From Nectonema munidae (taxonomy: Eukaryota; Nematomorpha; Nectonematoida; Nectonematidae): a DNA stretch of 64,000 nucleotides. The translations under genes and the position numbers were made by a program. The notes under the pieces were generated by a model that was not told the origin of the DNA, made no database searches, and saw nothing but the letters and a program-made list of their open reading frames with translations. Shown in pieces: positions 45,098 to 55,734 of the stretch; the first letter of the stretch is position 1, and each line of letters begins with the position of its first letter. The stretch covers positions 1 through 64,000 of the forward strand of contig JAUIRK010001053.1 of the NCBI GenBank assembly GCA_030549495.1. The letters are read 5' to 3'.

Positions 45098-45541
45098 CAG
45101 TAAAATCCCGTTATTAAGACCACTTTTGGGACTTTATTTTAATGGCCTTAATTGCGAAATGGTCTTATTAGCGAGTTTAGAGATAAATAAACCATACATT
45201 AAAACTTCGGCTACAAAAGGGTATGATGTAGTGAAACTATGTTAGAAAAGATGCCCTTTTCCAATGAGACTAGACTTGCTAATCTTATGCAAGATACATC
45301 AAATGCTCTTTGTCGTTAGCAACACGACATAGCTTAGACTTAGTGTAGATGAGAATACACATGTGCTACTCGTCGTAATGTTGAGGCGCTTTCTAACAGA
45401 ACAATACTTCTTAGCTTAAAGTAATTGCTCCTAATGCCGAATTAGAGGAATGGTCGTTCTACCGAGAAAACTTTTGCTAAAAAGCGTCATCACAAAATAA
45501 AGGCGCAATTATGAGGTGGTTCATAAAGCGAGATTTTACTG
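45098..45541. mobile_element. pogo/Tigger-type non-autonomous element, 444 bp
   Basis: TA flanks both sides (45096-45097, 45542-45543). Ends are CAGTAAAATCCCGTTATTAA and, inverted, CAGTAAAATCTCGCTTTATG. The CAGTAAAA start is that of pogo-type elements and resembles the ends of the element at 35963. No coding region. Confidence 0.88.
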
Positions 45542-45544
45542 TAT

Positions 45545-46135
45545 ATGATTGGTCGCGAAAATTCAATTTTCGTAAAAAATTTCTTGATTTACAGTAATAG
45601 ACATACGATATACAAAAGGTTTGATGACAATATGGAGTTTCTATTTTTTAATGAGTATCAGATTTGGACATTAGCAAACCCCGACAAAAATGGCATTAAA
45701 AAAGTCGTGAACAAAAATTTTTGTATTTCTTACAAATGGAGCTAAACAAAATTTTTTGAACTCTCTTTTTGACATATAAGATTAGTGAATGAAAAACTGG
45801 GATTCTTAACAATTCTCGGGAATTCCGTGGTTTAGCCACTCCCGGAAAACCGAAACATTGACAACCCTGACTTACAGACATAGTACTTTTTGTACATATA
45901 TTTTTTTGTTTTTTTTATTTGTAAAATCCTTTCATGTAGTTTGATGTTGAATAGTTTTGACAGTTGATAGTTTCTTTAGTTAGCTCTTAGAACACAGAAA
46001 AGGCTCCAAATAGTAACTGACAATGCTTGCACCGAGTCCCTTAGCAGTTTGCGCTACAGTTTGATTTAACGGCCCGAGTAATCGTATAACTGGCCTTATA
46101 TAATATACTAAAAATAAAAAAGTTAATTATTTATT
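45545..46135. other. No recognised gene
   Basis: No supported gene. The short stretch 45820-45880 (TTCTCGGGAATTCC, then CAACCCTGAC) resembles a MITE end of the same type as near 21600 and 47630. Confidence 0.45.
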
Positions 46136-46139
46136 ACCA

Positions 46140-46345
46140 TTTTTAGTCTTTTTCTCCTTTTGCAATTCTATTTTATCCTTTGGCATTTCTATTTTATCCT
46201 TTTGCAATTTTATTTTGTCTTTTTGCTAAAGAATATTTCTCTTAGCGAGAAACTTAGGCTTAAACAAGTTTTTTTTCAACAACTTTAAAAAGTTGGATGA
46301 AACAGACTTGCAAAAAGACAAAACAGAACTAAAAATGATATATTT
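46140..46345. repeat. Foldback-like element with about 22-bp internal repeats, copy 1
   Basis: Four head-to-tail units of about 21-23 bp, typified by CCTTTTGCAATTCTATTTTA, occupy 46150-46225. After a spacer, the inverted form GCAAAAAGACAAAACAGAAC closes the element at 46310-46332. A related, SINE-split copy lies at 54030-54355. No duplication was determined. Confidence 0.65.
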
Positions 46346-46349
46346 ATTA

Positions 46350-47075
46350 ATTATATTTGTGCATACAAGGTATATTCATAGCTCGAAAATGTAACAAAGT
46401 TCAAACCACCCGGACAAAACCTCCAAATGCTCAAAGTTGGTGGTTTGTACACAAAGTGAAACTGAGTACGCTTCAATAGCCTGGTAACTACGGTTCAGTA
46501 TAGGTTAGTGATAACGATTGCATACAAAAAAATCTTAATTATATTTTTCAAGTTATATTTATTTATAAAAATTACTCAAAAGGGAGTCAGGTTTTTTACC
46601 GCAAGATACCAAAGATATAAAGATTTTTAACAAAAAAATATAAAAAAATCTCTAGACAAGACCACTCTGTGAAATAAGTATAGAAAATTAAAAAAAAAAA
46701 CTATTGTATTATAAAAAAAATTACTGAAGATATCAAATGATATTCAAATTTTTATAATAAAAAAATCAAAAATCCTCTAAAACTGCGAAATTTGTAACCG
46801 AAAAAAATAAGAAACTGATTGAAAGATAATAACTTATTGGAAAAAAAAATAATATCCTTTAGTATGTTGCAGTTTCTTCCCTTAAGTTTTTATCTTTCAA
46901 TAGTTTTTGATTATAATTTTTCAATATAAAGATTTATAAAATGTTTTTTGATCTTTTTTACTTAAAATTTCTATATCTTTTGATTTCTTCCGTAAAAAGT
47001 CTGAGCCCTTAAAAAATTCTATCAATATTTAGATTCTTGTAATATTGATCGTTGTTTTGCTTCCAAGTTTCCCAT
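46350..47075. other. No recognised gene
   Basis: AT-rich sequence without supported features. Confidence 0.55.
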
Positions 47076-47076
47076 T

Positions 47077-47194
47077 TAGAGTCTGGCGGTTTGTGGTTCA
47101 AAATCCTCCTCCCTCAGCAAACTCTAAAACTCTTTCAGAGGCTGAAAAAGAGAGGGGGTATGAGGATTCCCCCTGCCCTTGTTGAGAATCACTG
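47077..47194. mobile_element. Small hAT-like repeat, copy 2
   Basis: Left part TTAGAGTCTGGCGGTTTGTG, right end read inward CAGTGATTCTCAACAAGGGC then AGGGGGAATCC. Shared with 34776-34883. CAGTGATTCTCAAC is a common hAT terminus. Confidence 0.6.
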
Positions 47195-47199
47195 ACTGA

Positions 47200-48450
47200 A
47201 TGGGCTGGGGTTGTGATTGATAATGGTGCTTATTGGTATTTTCGTTTAGCTATTCGCTTACTGATTATATTGTCTGCTTCTTTTTTTGATTCAAAACGAA
47301 AGGAATCCTTTATAATTGGAAATCTATCCACGCCTCTCTTCTTATCGATGCTTTTATCTCAAAGTCATTATATCCGCGCTGTATAACAGTCTCACTAGAT
47401 GAATCAAGTTCATTATTTTAATCAAATCCTGGAGATTATATATTTTGATAGCATAAGACTTTGTCTTCATTCTTTCAATGATTTATATTCAAGTGTTTAA
47501 GTAATAATGGGATTTTTGTTTGCTATTCATGCATATTTGGTTGAAATATTTATTAAAGTCAGGCACGGATTTAAAATCTAACCTACTGGAACGACCCAGA
47601 TCAGAAGGTAATTCATTAGGAATTAGAGTTACCATATGGCCGGAATTTTCGAGGATTGTCCCAGTTTTGCCGTCGCTTAACAAGTGAATTGCGGAAGATT
47701 CTTATATGTCAAAAAAGGAGTTTAGAAAAATTTTGCTTGAAATGTGATAGTTTTTCTCTTTTTAGTAACTCATCTTTTACTTCCACAGTTTTTTTTCATA
47801 TTCTTGTTAGAAATCTTAACTTTTTTCAATACCATTTTTGTCTCGGTTTGAAAACGTAAAAATGGGGCAATCCTATGAGGAATAGAAAACTAAAAGTGAT
47901 TTAGTGATTTTCCTTCTTTTTTCCCCTTTTCCCAAAAAATGGCTTGAACCAGATTTATTGAATTGCCAGCTTCTTTTGTTTAAAGAACTTACAGTCTTAT
48001 TCGACTTTTCTTAGCTTTACTGGCGGTAAAACTATTGTGCACATACATTTTGCTATCTTTGCACACGTTTATTGATTGGTATTAAAGGAAAAGAACAGTT
48101 ATTCATGTGAAATATTTGGAAGAATGATTTTTCTAGGGTTCGTTATGGCAAATCGTTTGCTCTTTGTTTAGGATACTTCGGATGTCTTTTTGAGTGTACA
48201 TTAGATACAATGGATGCTATTATTCTAGTAGTCAGAGTATTTATTCTAAAATAAGTTTTCTCCTATCACACGGAAATGACTTGCATATATTTTCAAAATT
48301 ATGTTTAAAAAATTAAGTTGAATTAAATGTAAATTTTTTCGTTTTTTTTAATTTATTTAATTATTTGTTGTAAATGAATTTTTGACTCAAATCACTGTCC
48401 AACAATTTTAAACTTTTGAAAAAATACATAAACCGCTATAACATTTTTAA
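47200..48450. other. No recognised gene
   Basis: No supported gene. Around 47628-47665 is an ACCATATGGCCGGAATTTT motif probably belonging to an old MITE end. Confidence 0.5.
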
Positions 48451-48454
48451 GCCA

Positions 48455-50452
48455 ATTTTGATGTGCTGATCACGAAAATAAAAACGAAAACTTTCCATGA
48501 CGTCACAATTTTTTTGTAAATTTGAATTTGAAAAATATCATATGTACTGTTATTTTATTCAAAAGTTGATAAAATGGTAAGTTTTTTAAGCCCTGCTATT
48601 TCTTTTTCTTTTATATGGAGTTTCTGGGAACTCTCTTTTTAGGTTCCAAGATAAATCAGCTAACATAGCTGGACTCCACCTTCCTTTGTATCTAGTTTCC
48701 AACATGCAAATTTGCTGATGGAACCTTTCTCCGTGTTCATCACTCACACCTGCTGCGTTTTTCTTGTGCGAGTGCAAGAAATGTAATTTCAAGGACATTT
48801 TACATCCTAATTTGTGGTAGGAATCAATTAAGGTTTCAACCAAGATTTCCCTTTGAGATTCTTGATGTTTCCCTAAAAGGCCATTGCAAACATTTTTGAA
48901 CGAAACTCAGGCATTCATCTCCTTTTCATCCATTTGTAATTCAAAATGTTGATCAAAAAATAGTTTCCGTATTTGAGGGCCTACATATATGCCTTCTTTG
49001 ATTTTCGCATCACTTATTTTTGGGAAAAGTTTTTTCAGGTACAAAAAACAGGGCTTTTCATGATCAAGGGCCTTTGTGAATTGCTTCATCAGCCCTAGCT
49101 TTATATGCAGAGGTGATAAAATAACATTTTTTTTTAACTAGCCGTTGATTTATAACATTGTAACATCTCGGGGTAATGCAATCCCTCGGTGGCCATTCTG
49201 TACGAACATAATGTTCGGCTCTGGCTCGGCTATCCCATTTGCATAGGAAGCACATAAATTTAGTATAACCTGTTTGAAGGCCATTCAAAATTGCAACTAC
49301 TTTTAAATCAGCGCAAATGAGCCATTCCTGATCTGAGTAAGTGATTTTTTTCAAAATGAAAGCTTTATTCTACAAAGAGAGCCATCGATGAACAACCTCC
49401 ATTCTGTGGCCTCATACGTTATTTCGAGAGCGTTGAATGGCCCCGCAATGTTGTTACAAAATGTTAAATTGTTTTCTAAAGAAAAAAACTTCTCCAAGTC
49501 TTCAGAGCGCTTTTTGAATGCCTTTCACGCGAACATCATTTTCTACTAAATTCCATTCCTGAAGTCTAGAAGCGAGAAGCTGACTAGATTATTTGGTAAG
49601 TTTAGGGTGCCGAACAAGATCACAAAGGCGAGCTTGATTGACAAATAAAGGTTTTTTTTCGAACAAGCTGGGGCTGAGAAGGTGATATCTTGTGTTTCGG
49701 AATCATCAATTGAGGCATCGCTTTCAGAAGAGAACGTTAGTAGTGGATTAGGTACTGGTATATGTTCAGAATGGGGTACCGGTCTTATGGCTGAATCCAA
49801 ATTAGGGTATACTAGTACTTTCTTTCCTTTTTTGTTGCAACCTATATAAAAAATATCCTGTTTTAAATAAAAGCAACATAAACTAGAAAATCATAAAAAC
49901 TAAGCATCAATATTAGTGATGCAAAAGTAACAATGTGATGAATGATCCTTGGGTTCACGCCATATCATCGGTACGCCAAAGCCTAAACCTTTTCCTTTGC
50001 CACAAACCCATGAGGAATATAGAGCACTCGAGCATTTAACGCAGCAGATGTGAGGAGCCCAGTTTTTATCCCGATTTCCGACTTGACACTCAAAATAACT
50101 TTTATAAAGCCTTTTAACTCTCTGAGTGATTCTCCTCTTGTATTTATTGAGAGTTAGCTCCCCCCTAATGCAACAAAATTTATCAGCTGAATTTTTACAA
50201 TTCCTTGGCATTATTCCCAGTTTTTATTCCATAAAAAATGTTTCAAAATTCTAAAAAAAAAGTTAGAAAAAAGTTATTTTATGAAAAAAAATCAAAGAAA
50301 ATATGATAAAAAAATAATAATTTCATGTGTAGAAATAGAAATTTTCATCTAAGTGTAGTATTTTGCAAATCAGCCATTTACACAGAACTGGAGGGTATAC
50401 GAAAAAAACCATTATGATTTTCGTATTCTACACAAAATTTCGCATCGGAAAA
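48455..50452 (-). mobile_element. Transposon-like element carrying the unassigned protein family, copy B
   Basis: The gene relic at 48586-50211 lies between weak inverted repeats: left TTTTGATGTGCTGATCACGA then AAATAAAAACG (about 48457-48487), right read inward TTTTGTGTAGAATACGAAAA then TCATAATGG (about 50412-50446). They match at roughly two thirds of positions, so the boundaries are tentative. The ends do not resemble those of copy A closely. Confidence 0.45.
48586..50211 (-). pseudogene. Conserved Cys-rich protein of unknown function (transposase-like), broken, copy B
   Basis: Starts at ATG 50211 with KNSADKFCCIRGELTLNKYK, a cluster WAPHICCVKCSSAL and FGVPMIWREPKDHSSHCYFC. After an AT-rich interruption (about 49850-49905) it resumes with VYPNLDSAIRPVPHSEHIPV. 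The middle part has EWRLFIDGS, LICADLKVVAILNGLQTGYT and CFLCKWDSRARAEHYVRTEW. The C-terminal part has LGLMKQFTKALD, KIKEGIYVGPQIRKLFF and MSLKLHFLHSHK, then VSDEHGERFHQQICMLETRY, ADLSWNLKREFPE and a basic tail ending at 48586. Copy B keeps the C-terminal block that has decayed in copy A. The second cysteine of the first CxxC pair is Arg here (FCCIRG against FCFICG). At least three breaks. Confidence 0.85.
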
Positions 50453-50459
50453 TGATAAT

Positions 50460-51055
50460 CTGGTTACCGTATTTTTTTCATCGTCGTTCAGTTAATTTTA
50501 GGGCGTGGGGTTGGGGTTGGCCTTTACCTCTTTGTCCCCTTTAGACCAGCGACTGTCTTGACAAATACTTGCAACCCAAGAAATTATGAACAGAACCATT
50601 AATAGTATGACTACTAACTACACAGCTTAGCTCCATTGATGTTTTATCTCCTGATGTCTCTACACAAAAGATTTTTCCTTTAGGATTCATTTATTTTTAA
50701 TTTTATTTTGTAATCGTTTCATTATATCAAATTGCACATTGGCATAGTCGGCCCATTTTTTTTTATAATCCCCAACAGTATCGGTAAATTTTCCGATGAG
50801 TTGGCTGGAAATACGTTAGGCTCCGAATCCAGCTGCAGCGCCATCATAGTATATTCAAGTTCTGACTCCAGCTTTCGCTCCCGCTCCGGAGCCATTGTTT
50901 TCAAATTGGTGGCCCCCGCAAACATTAGACGAAATGCAGTTTCGCAAAATTCCTACTTTTCAATTATTTGATACAAAGCATTACACTGAATATAAATGGA
51001 AGTGAAAATTATACGCAGATCAAAAAAATTTAATTTAAAATGCATTTATTCTCCG
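50460..51055. other. No recognised gene; Ser/Glu-codon-rich low-complexity block at 50800-50920
   Basis: Positions 50800-50920 hold degenerate GGAGCC/GACTCC-type triplets (for example TCGCTCCCGCTCCGGAGCC). The same style of repeat is seen near 52045-52090. I regard it as decayed simple sequence. Confidence 0.4.
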
Positions 51056-51062
51056 GAACAAA

Positions 51063-51400
51063 TCACCAAATCTCAACCAAATCATCTTTCATTGAATCTC
51101 GCAGGACACAATGAATAATACGAAGAGCGGAAAACATTCGTTCCTCACTACTTTGATTGATGGCAATCCTGTTACTGCATGTTCCACACTTCAAACTATG
51201 CCAGGATAATGTGGTATAGCATCGAAGACATTCAACTTAAATGACCTATCTATTTTCCCTATTTCATTCAAAGCATATAGGAGAAGGCCGGAATACTTCT
51301 GATCTGATTTAGAATTTCTACTTTCTCCCTCTATTCGACGTCTCTGGGTTGCAGTATCAAGATGTTTCTCATTAGGTAAACGCTTAAAATTTAGTTAACC
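51063..51400 (-). pseudogene. hAT transposase C-terminal (dimerisation) relic
   Basis: The minus-strand reading includes NEKHLDTATQRRRIEGESRN upstream and, in another frame, QSSEERMFSALRIIHCVLRD followed by SMKDDLVEIW and a stop at 51063-51065. The SxERxFSAL block with a following leucine-rich segment is the hallmark of the hAT C-terminal dimerisation domain. No N-terminal part or termini are visible. Confidence 0.75.
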
Positions 51401-52250
51401 TCCTTTTTATAATTCATAAGTGAACCTTCAAATCATTTATTTGATATCGGATCACTAACACTTGGTTTTAGATCGAGATCATTTAAAATCTCATAAAAGT
51501 CGATCAAAAGTCCCGATAAAAATGAATTTTTCTAAAAAAAAAGATGTTCAGAAATTCTCGGCAAAATTGAAGAATATTTTTTATCACATAATTAATTTAT
51601 TTCTATATATTAGTACACAAATTATTGATTATATTTGTTTATAAAATTATTTGTTTGTAAGCTATTAGTTTATTAATTACTAAGTCAAGTAGCTTAAGCA
51701 ATAAGTAACTTATTAAATCAATTAGTTTGTTCTAATTGAATAGTTTGTAAATTTGCTAATGAATCAGTTAAAACGGTTTTTATATTTCTTTTTTGTTGTA
51801 TTGGTTTGATTGATTATAATCAATCAAATATATATTATTTGATTGAAACTGAATATTATAGTAGTTTTGGGCATATTTGTTTCTTTATTAGTTAAAATTT
51901 GTTAATTAGCTAGACAAATATAGTTGATGAAGAGGTAACTTTTCAAATTTTATGCAATGTTTGCAAGTTAGTTACCATTGTTCCTAAGTTTATGAAAGAT
52001 ATGCTATTGAGAGATGCAAAGTATTTATTTGAAAATGGTTTGAAGCCGGAGCCAATAAAATTTCTAGTAGCCCCGGCTCCGGCTTTGTTTCCTCGAAAAT
52101 TATTATCTAAAACCGTTTGCACGGATAATAATCAAGGATTCGTATCAATGAAGGCCTGATTAAAGAGGTTTTGAATTATTAAAAATACATTTTAGTATTT
52201 TGTAAAAACAAATTCTTTAGTTAGTTGATAATTTCTATTACTAGTTAGTG
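51400..52250. other. No recognised gene
   Basis: AT-rich, with many TTAGTT/AATTAG-like low-complexity repeats between 51640 and 51930. A GGAGCCGGAGCC-like patch occurs at 52045-52090. Confidence 0.5.
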
Positions 52251-52375
52251 GCGTAGCCAAAGGGGGGGGGGCAAGGGGGGCAGTGCCCCCCCCCCCCCCC
52301 TCAATACCTTTTCTGCCCCCCAAATAATTTTATTTCCAATATGCTTGCCCCCCTAAATTCCTAATTTTTGTATAT
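52249..52375. mobile_element. Element end with G/C-run hairpin
   Basis: TAGTGGCGTAGCCAAAG is followed by G10, GCAAGGGGGGCAGTG and a C17 run, then CAATACC, giving a G/C-only hairpin in AT-rich DNA. GTGGCGTAGCCA followed by GGGGG is a common terminus of dispersed MITEs. The other end is not clear; GCCCCCCTAAATTCC at about 52345-52360 may belong to it. Confidence 0.5.
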
Positions 52376-53009
52376 AACTCCTATATATTACAATGCTGAT
52401 ACTTTTTGTTTTAAAATTTTTTTTTCAGTTTTGAAAATGGTGACTTAGTCAGATAACAGGGATAACAGTATGTGGTAAAAAAATTATAAATTTTTTAAAC
52501 ATGAAAATTCAATATAAAAATTTATGTCAAATCAGTCAAAATTTAATGTAACGTTTGAAGCGCTTTAGATTTAAGATGTTCGTAATAAAAAAAGACTTTT
52601 TTTAACACTCAGTGCTATTTTGATCCATCCAATCATATACGGGGAAATAAAATGACAGATTTTATAAGCTTTATGTTTAAAACAAAATCAGCTTTATCTA
52701 AGCTGAAGAATTATAAAAAGAGTTCATTCCCAACTTAATCCTAAAATCTTTTAAAGTTTCTGATGAAATTACGTATCTTAATTCGATAAGTCTGATTCTT
52801 CAAAATTAAGACTCAATTTTTTAATTCAAGAAGAATCAAAATGGCGCTTTATTGATATAATCAGAATCGTAAGTGAAATCGCACAAATTTTCGTATCTTC
52901 CCATCTCTAATTGATGGCGTGTATATTCCAATTAGCAAAAATTAATTTCAAATTTCTTAAATTTTATAATTGTCAGTTATTCAAAGAGTCTATGGTAGAT
53001 GTTGTCTCC

Positions 53010-53389
53010 GATCCGAATACTTTTTGCTCTCTCAAATGTTATTACTTTTGCTCCAAAAAATCTTTTCTCGTTTACATAACAAAACTGCTTTCTATAATAT
53101 CCATAAAGTCCACAATGGGCAAAGATCTTCACCATAACAGTAATTTCATCCTTGAAGTCATTTTGGAAATCATTTTTATATATCTCTTATAAAAATAAAT
53201 GCATTGATCGAAACTTTTTGACGATTCCCGATTAGTTTTCAATTAGTTTCTGTAAAGCGTTTGGAATCAAGTCAATTCGGCCTATGGACAATTCGTCTTG
53301 CGAATATATTGATATTAATATTAGCTTGAAGCCCAATTTTCTCTCAACCACTTTTTGATCGCCTTTGTATGGGATCGATGCTATTTTAT
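53010..53389 (-). pseudogene. Coding relic of an unrecognised protein
   Basis: One frame on the minus strand runs through about 125 codons with only two interruptions and with normal protein composition. It contains IASIPYKGDQKVVERKLGFK, LILISIYSQDELSIGRIDLI, FAHCGLYGYYRKQFCYVNEK and RFFGAKVITFERAKSIRIGD, ending NIYHRLFE and a stop. The upstream edge has a T10-AG, a perfect-looking splice acceptor, at 53390-53401. It could be the last exon of a dead host gene or part of a transposon. I do not recognise the family. Confidence 0.5.
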
Positions 53390-53779
53390 CTAAAAAAAAA
53401 AGGTAATATGAATCTTAAAATGTTTAGGTAAATGTTGCCTTTATTCTGAAATACTCTTGTCTTTGAGGCAAACGTTTAAATATCGAATTTAATTATTTCC
53501 CTGGATATATCTGACTAGTGCTTAATATTTTATACAATTTAAGGGTTAGATAGTTATTGATTGTTGAAGTCTTCTATTAAATTTTTCAGGTATTCTTGTT
53601 ACTCCTTCATATATTTTTGTCATGTTGTTGTGCTTTTGATTTGTCACTCCTTTGGTAATAACGTGGTTATTTTTATACGTTCAATTATACGGTAAAATGA
53701 TTTTCTCTTTGAGTTTTTCGATGTGCTAGTAATGTTGTCAGTGTATGCAAGGGATGTCATTCTTTTTCTATTAGAACCA

Positions 53780-53880
53780 TAGAGTATTTAAAATTATTGG
53801 AACTATTAGAAGGAATCTCAAGAGGTTTTCGCAATTTCATTTCAATCGAACAATTTAAAGATGGTAAATTATGACATCCT
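53780..53880 (-). other. Short coding-like stretch upstream of the relic
   Basis: On the minus strand this reads CHNLPSLNCSIEMKLRKPLE followed by IPSNSSNNFKYSMVLIEKE and a stop. It might be an earlier exon of the relic at 53010-53389, but no good donor is seen. Confidence 0.2.
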
Positions 53881-54029
53881 AAAAGCATACATTTATGTAT
53901 ATAGTAGTCTGACAAGATTTTTTAAAGCGTTTTAGTCTCGCCAGTGGTCTTTCCAGTGCACTGATGTTTAACCCCCTCCTTAAATTTTTGTTTAGCGCAG
54001 GCTCTAAGTTCATCCCTGCGAAAATGAAT

Positions 54030-54355
54030 ATATACCTTTTGCAGTTTATTGTCTTTTTTGCAAATCTATTTTGTCTACTTCCTATCCTATCTTTTCCTTT
54101 TGCATTTCTTTGGTAAAGGTAAAGGTACCGTGTGGTGTTTTCATCGAGAAGGCACAATTGCGCCGCTTGTATCGAACTGTGAGAAAAGTAGGCTTGATAC
54201 GGGATCGAACCCAAGACCTTAAGTTATCGAAACCCAGTATCTATCCAACCTTACGCACACCCTTAAACTGGTTGTTATGAGATAGAATTGCAAAATCATA
54301 AAACAGAAAGACAAAAAGCCCTGATAAAAGTAGTTCAATAAGACAAAATAGAACA
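54030..54355. repeat. Foldback-like repeat element, copy 2, split by a SINE
   Basis: The left flank has CCTTTTGCAGTTTATTGTC, TTTTGCAAATCTATTTTGTC and TCCTTTTGCATTTC. The right flank has the inverted forms GATAGAATTGCAAAATCAT, AAAACAGAAAGACAAAAAG and AGACAAAATAGAAC. These are the units of the element at 46140-46345. The SINE at 54112-54263 lies in the middle. Confidence 0.6.
54112..54263 (-). repeat. tRNA-derived SINE, copy 4
   Basis: Minus-strand copy of the family at 18190. On the plus strand: GGTAAAGGTAAAGGTACCGT, TTTTCATCGAGAAGGCACAA, TTGCGCCGCTTGTATCGAAC, then the B box complement GGATCGAACCC and the head GGGTTTCGATAACTTAAGGT on the minus strand. With copy 1 it is the best-preserved member. 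Confidence 0.85.
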
Positions 54356-54364
54356 ATAAATAAA

Positions 54365-55310
54365 AGTATATGCATATTACTTTAGTGTAGTTTTCGGAAC
54401 TGTTAAAATTTTTACTCTTAAAAATTAGCATTAATACCGAGGAGATATACTTTGTTTGAAGCAGTGCGACATGAAAGTTGTAATGGCGCAAACCCTGGCT
54501 AAGAAGCATTCAAACATGAATCCAGGGTGCTAACTTTTGGAGCGAAGGGGGGGGGGTCTAAATTATTTGAGTTTTTGAACTATATATGAAAAACATTTAT
54601 GTATTACAACTTCCATGTAATGCTGTCCATCTGGATCCACGCCTAGAGCTCGACACAACCCTCTTACCGCATATTAAATTCGGAATTCTCAAGTTATGTA
54701 TTTAGTCGACTTGGTGTGTATATGTCTTTGTCATGGCATGACAACTGAAACTTGTAATCGATATCATTTACTATGTAATTTATATTAAATTGAATAGAAA
54801 TAATTTAAGTATATACCATGAACACACAGTTCTTAAAATCGATTCTAATTGTTTGAAGCCGAATAAAAAAGGAGGAAGAAATGTTTTAGAACGAGTATAC
54901 TCGTCATATGAGTACGAGCGTATTTCCTTTTTATGCAGAAGAGATCTGTTGTTTTCATCTGCGCATAAAATACTTATTACGCAATTTCTCGCATCCAATC
55001 AATAGCAAATATATGTATGGAATAGAAAAAGGGCTTTGATGATTACAAAAAAGTCTTGTTCTTAGTCTCCAAGTTCTTTCGCCATTTTATTTCTATTATT
55101 TTTACTGCTCTTCCTCCTCTCTAACTATTTTGTATGGTGAAGCACTAAATTTAAGTAACAACTTTCTTCTTAAAATCTTCCATGCCAGCAAGATATTATT
55201 GATTAGATTTTACATAATCATTTTCTTCTTTCTACGTGCATGTTGTTTATTAGAGTTTTAGCATTTTTACATACTGCACTTTCGTAATGTCTCCACATTT
55301 TTGTTAGCTC
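54365..55310. other. No recognised gene
   Basis: AT-rich intergenic sequence with a G10 run at 54547-54556. No supported gene. Confidence 0.5.
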
Positions 55311-55317
55311 AATTCAT

Positions 55318-55450
55318 CTGGGACCGGACACTTCGTTGATGGACCATTCGTCGACAGACAGTTCCCCGAAGAGCCATATCTTCGCCTGATGTTTCGTCGA
55401 ATGGATATTTGGGCGAACAGCCTTTTTGACGAACGGTTCTTTCGTTGTTA
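55318..55450. repeat. Degenerate TTCGTCGA-type short repeats
   Basis: Loosely repeated 15-20-bp units typified by CTTCGTTGATGGACCATTCG, TTCGTCGACAGACAG and TTCGTCGAATGGATATT. Such decayed minisatellites give long but meaningless frames. Confidence 0.55.
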
Positions 55451-55734
55451 TCAATTTATTTGTAAAGGATTTGTTGCATAAATGTATTGTTGAACGCAAA
55501 CTTATCAACTTTCCCCCTCTATCCCTCTATATATATATCAGCGGAGCACATCCTTAAAATTATTGGGGGCAAACTTTTTTTTATATTTTTTTAATTTATT
55601 TAAAAAAAATTTGTGTCTAAAACTCAACCATAACATAAGTAAAGTAATTAGGAAAGTCTACCCAACAAGCCAAAAATATAGATAGAAAAACTAATATTTC
55701 ACTTTATTTTGAAAAGAAAGACACTTCTAAAATT

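Noticed and set aside
45545-45745. 66-codon plus-strand frame after the pogo-type MITE
   Set aside because: No homology recognised, AT-driven composition, no splice or promoter context.
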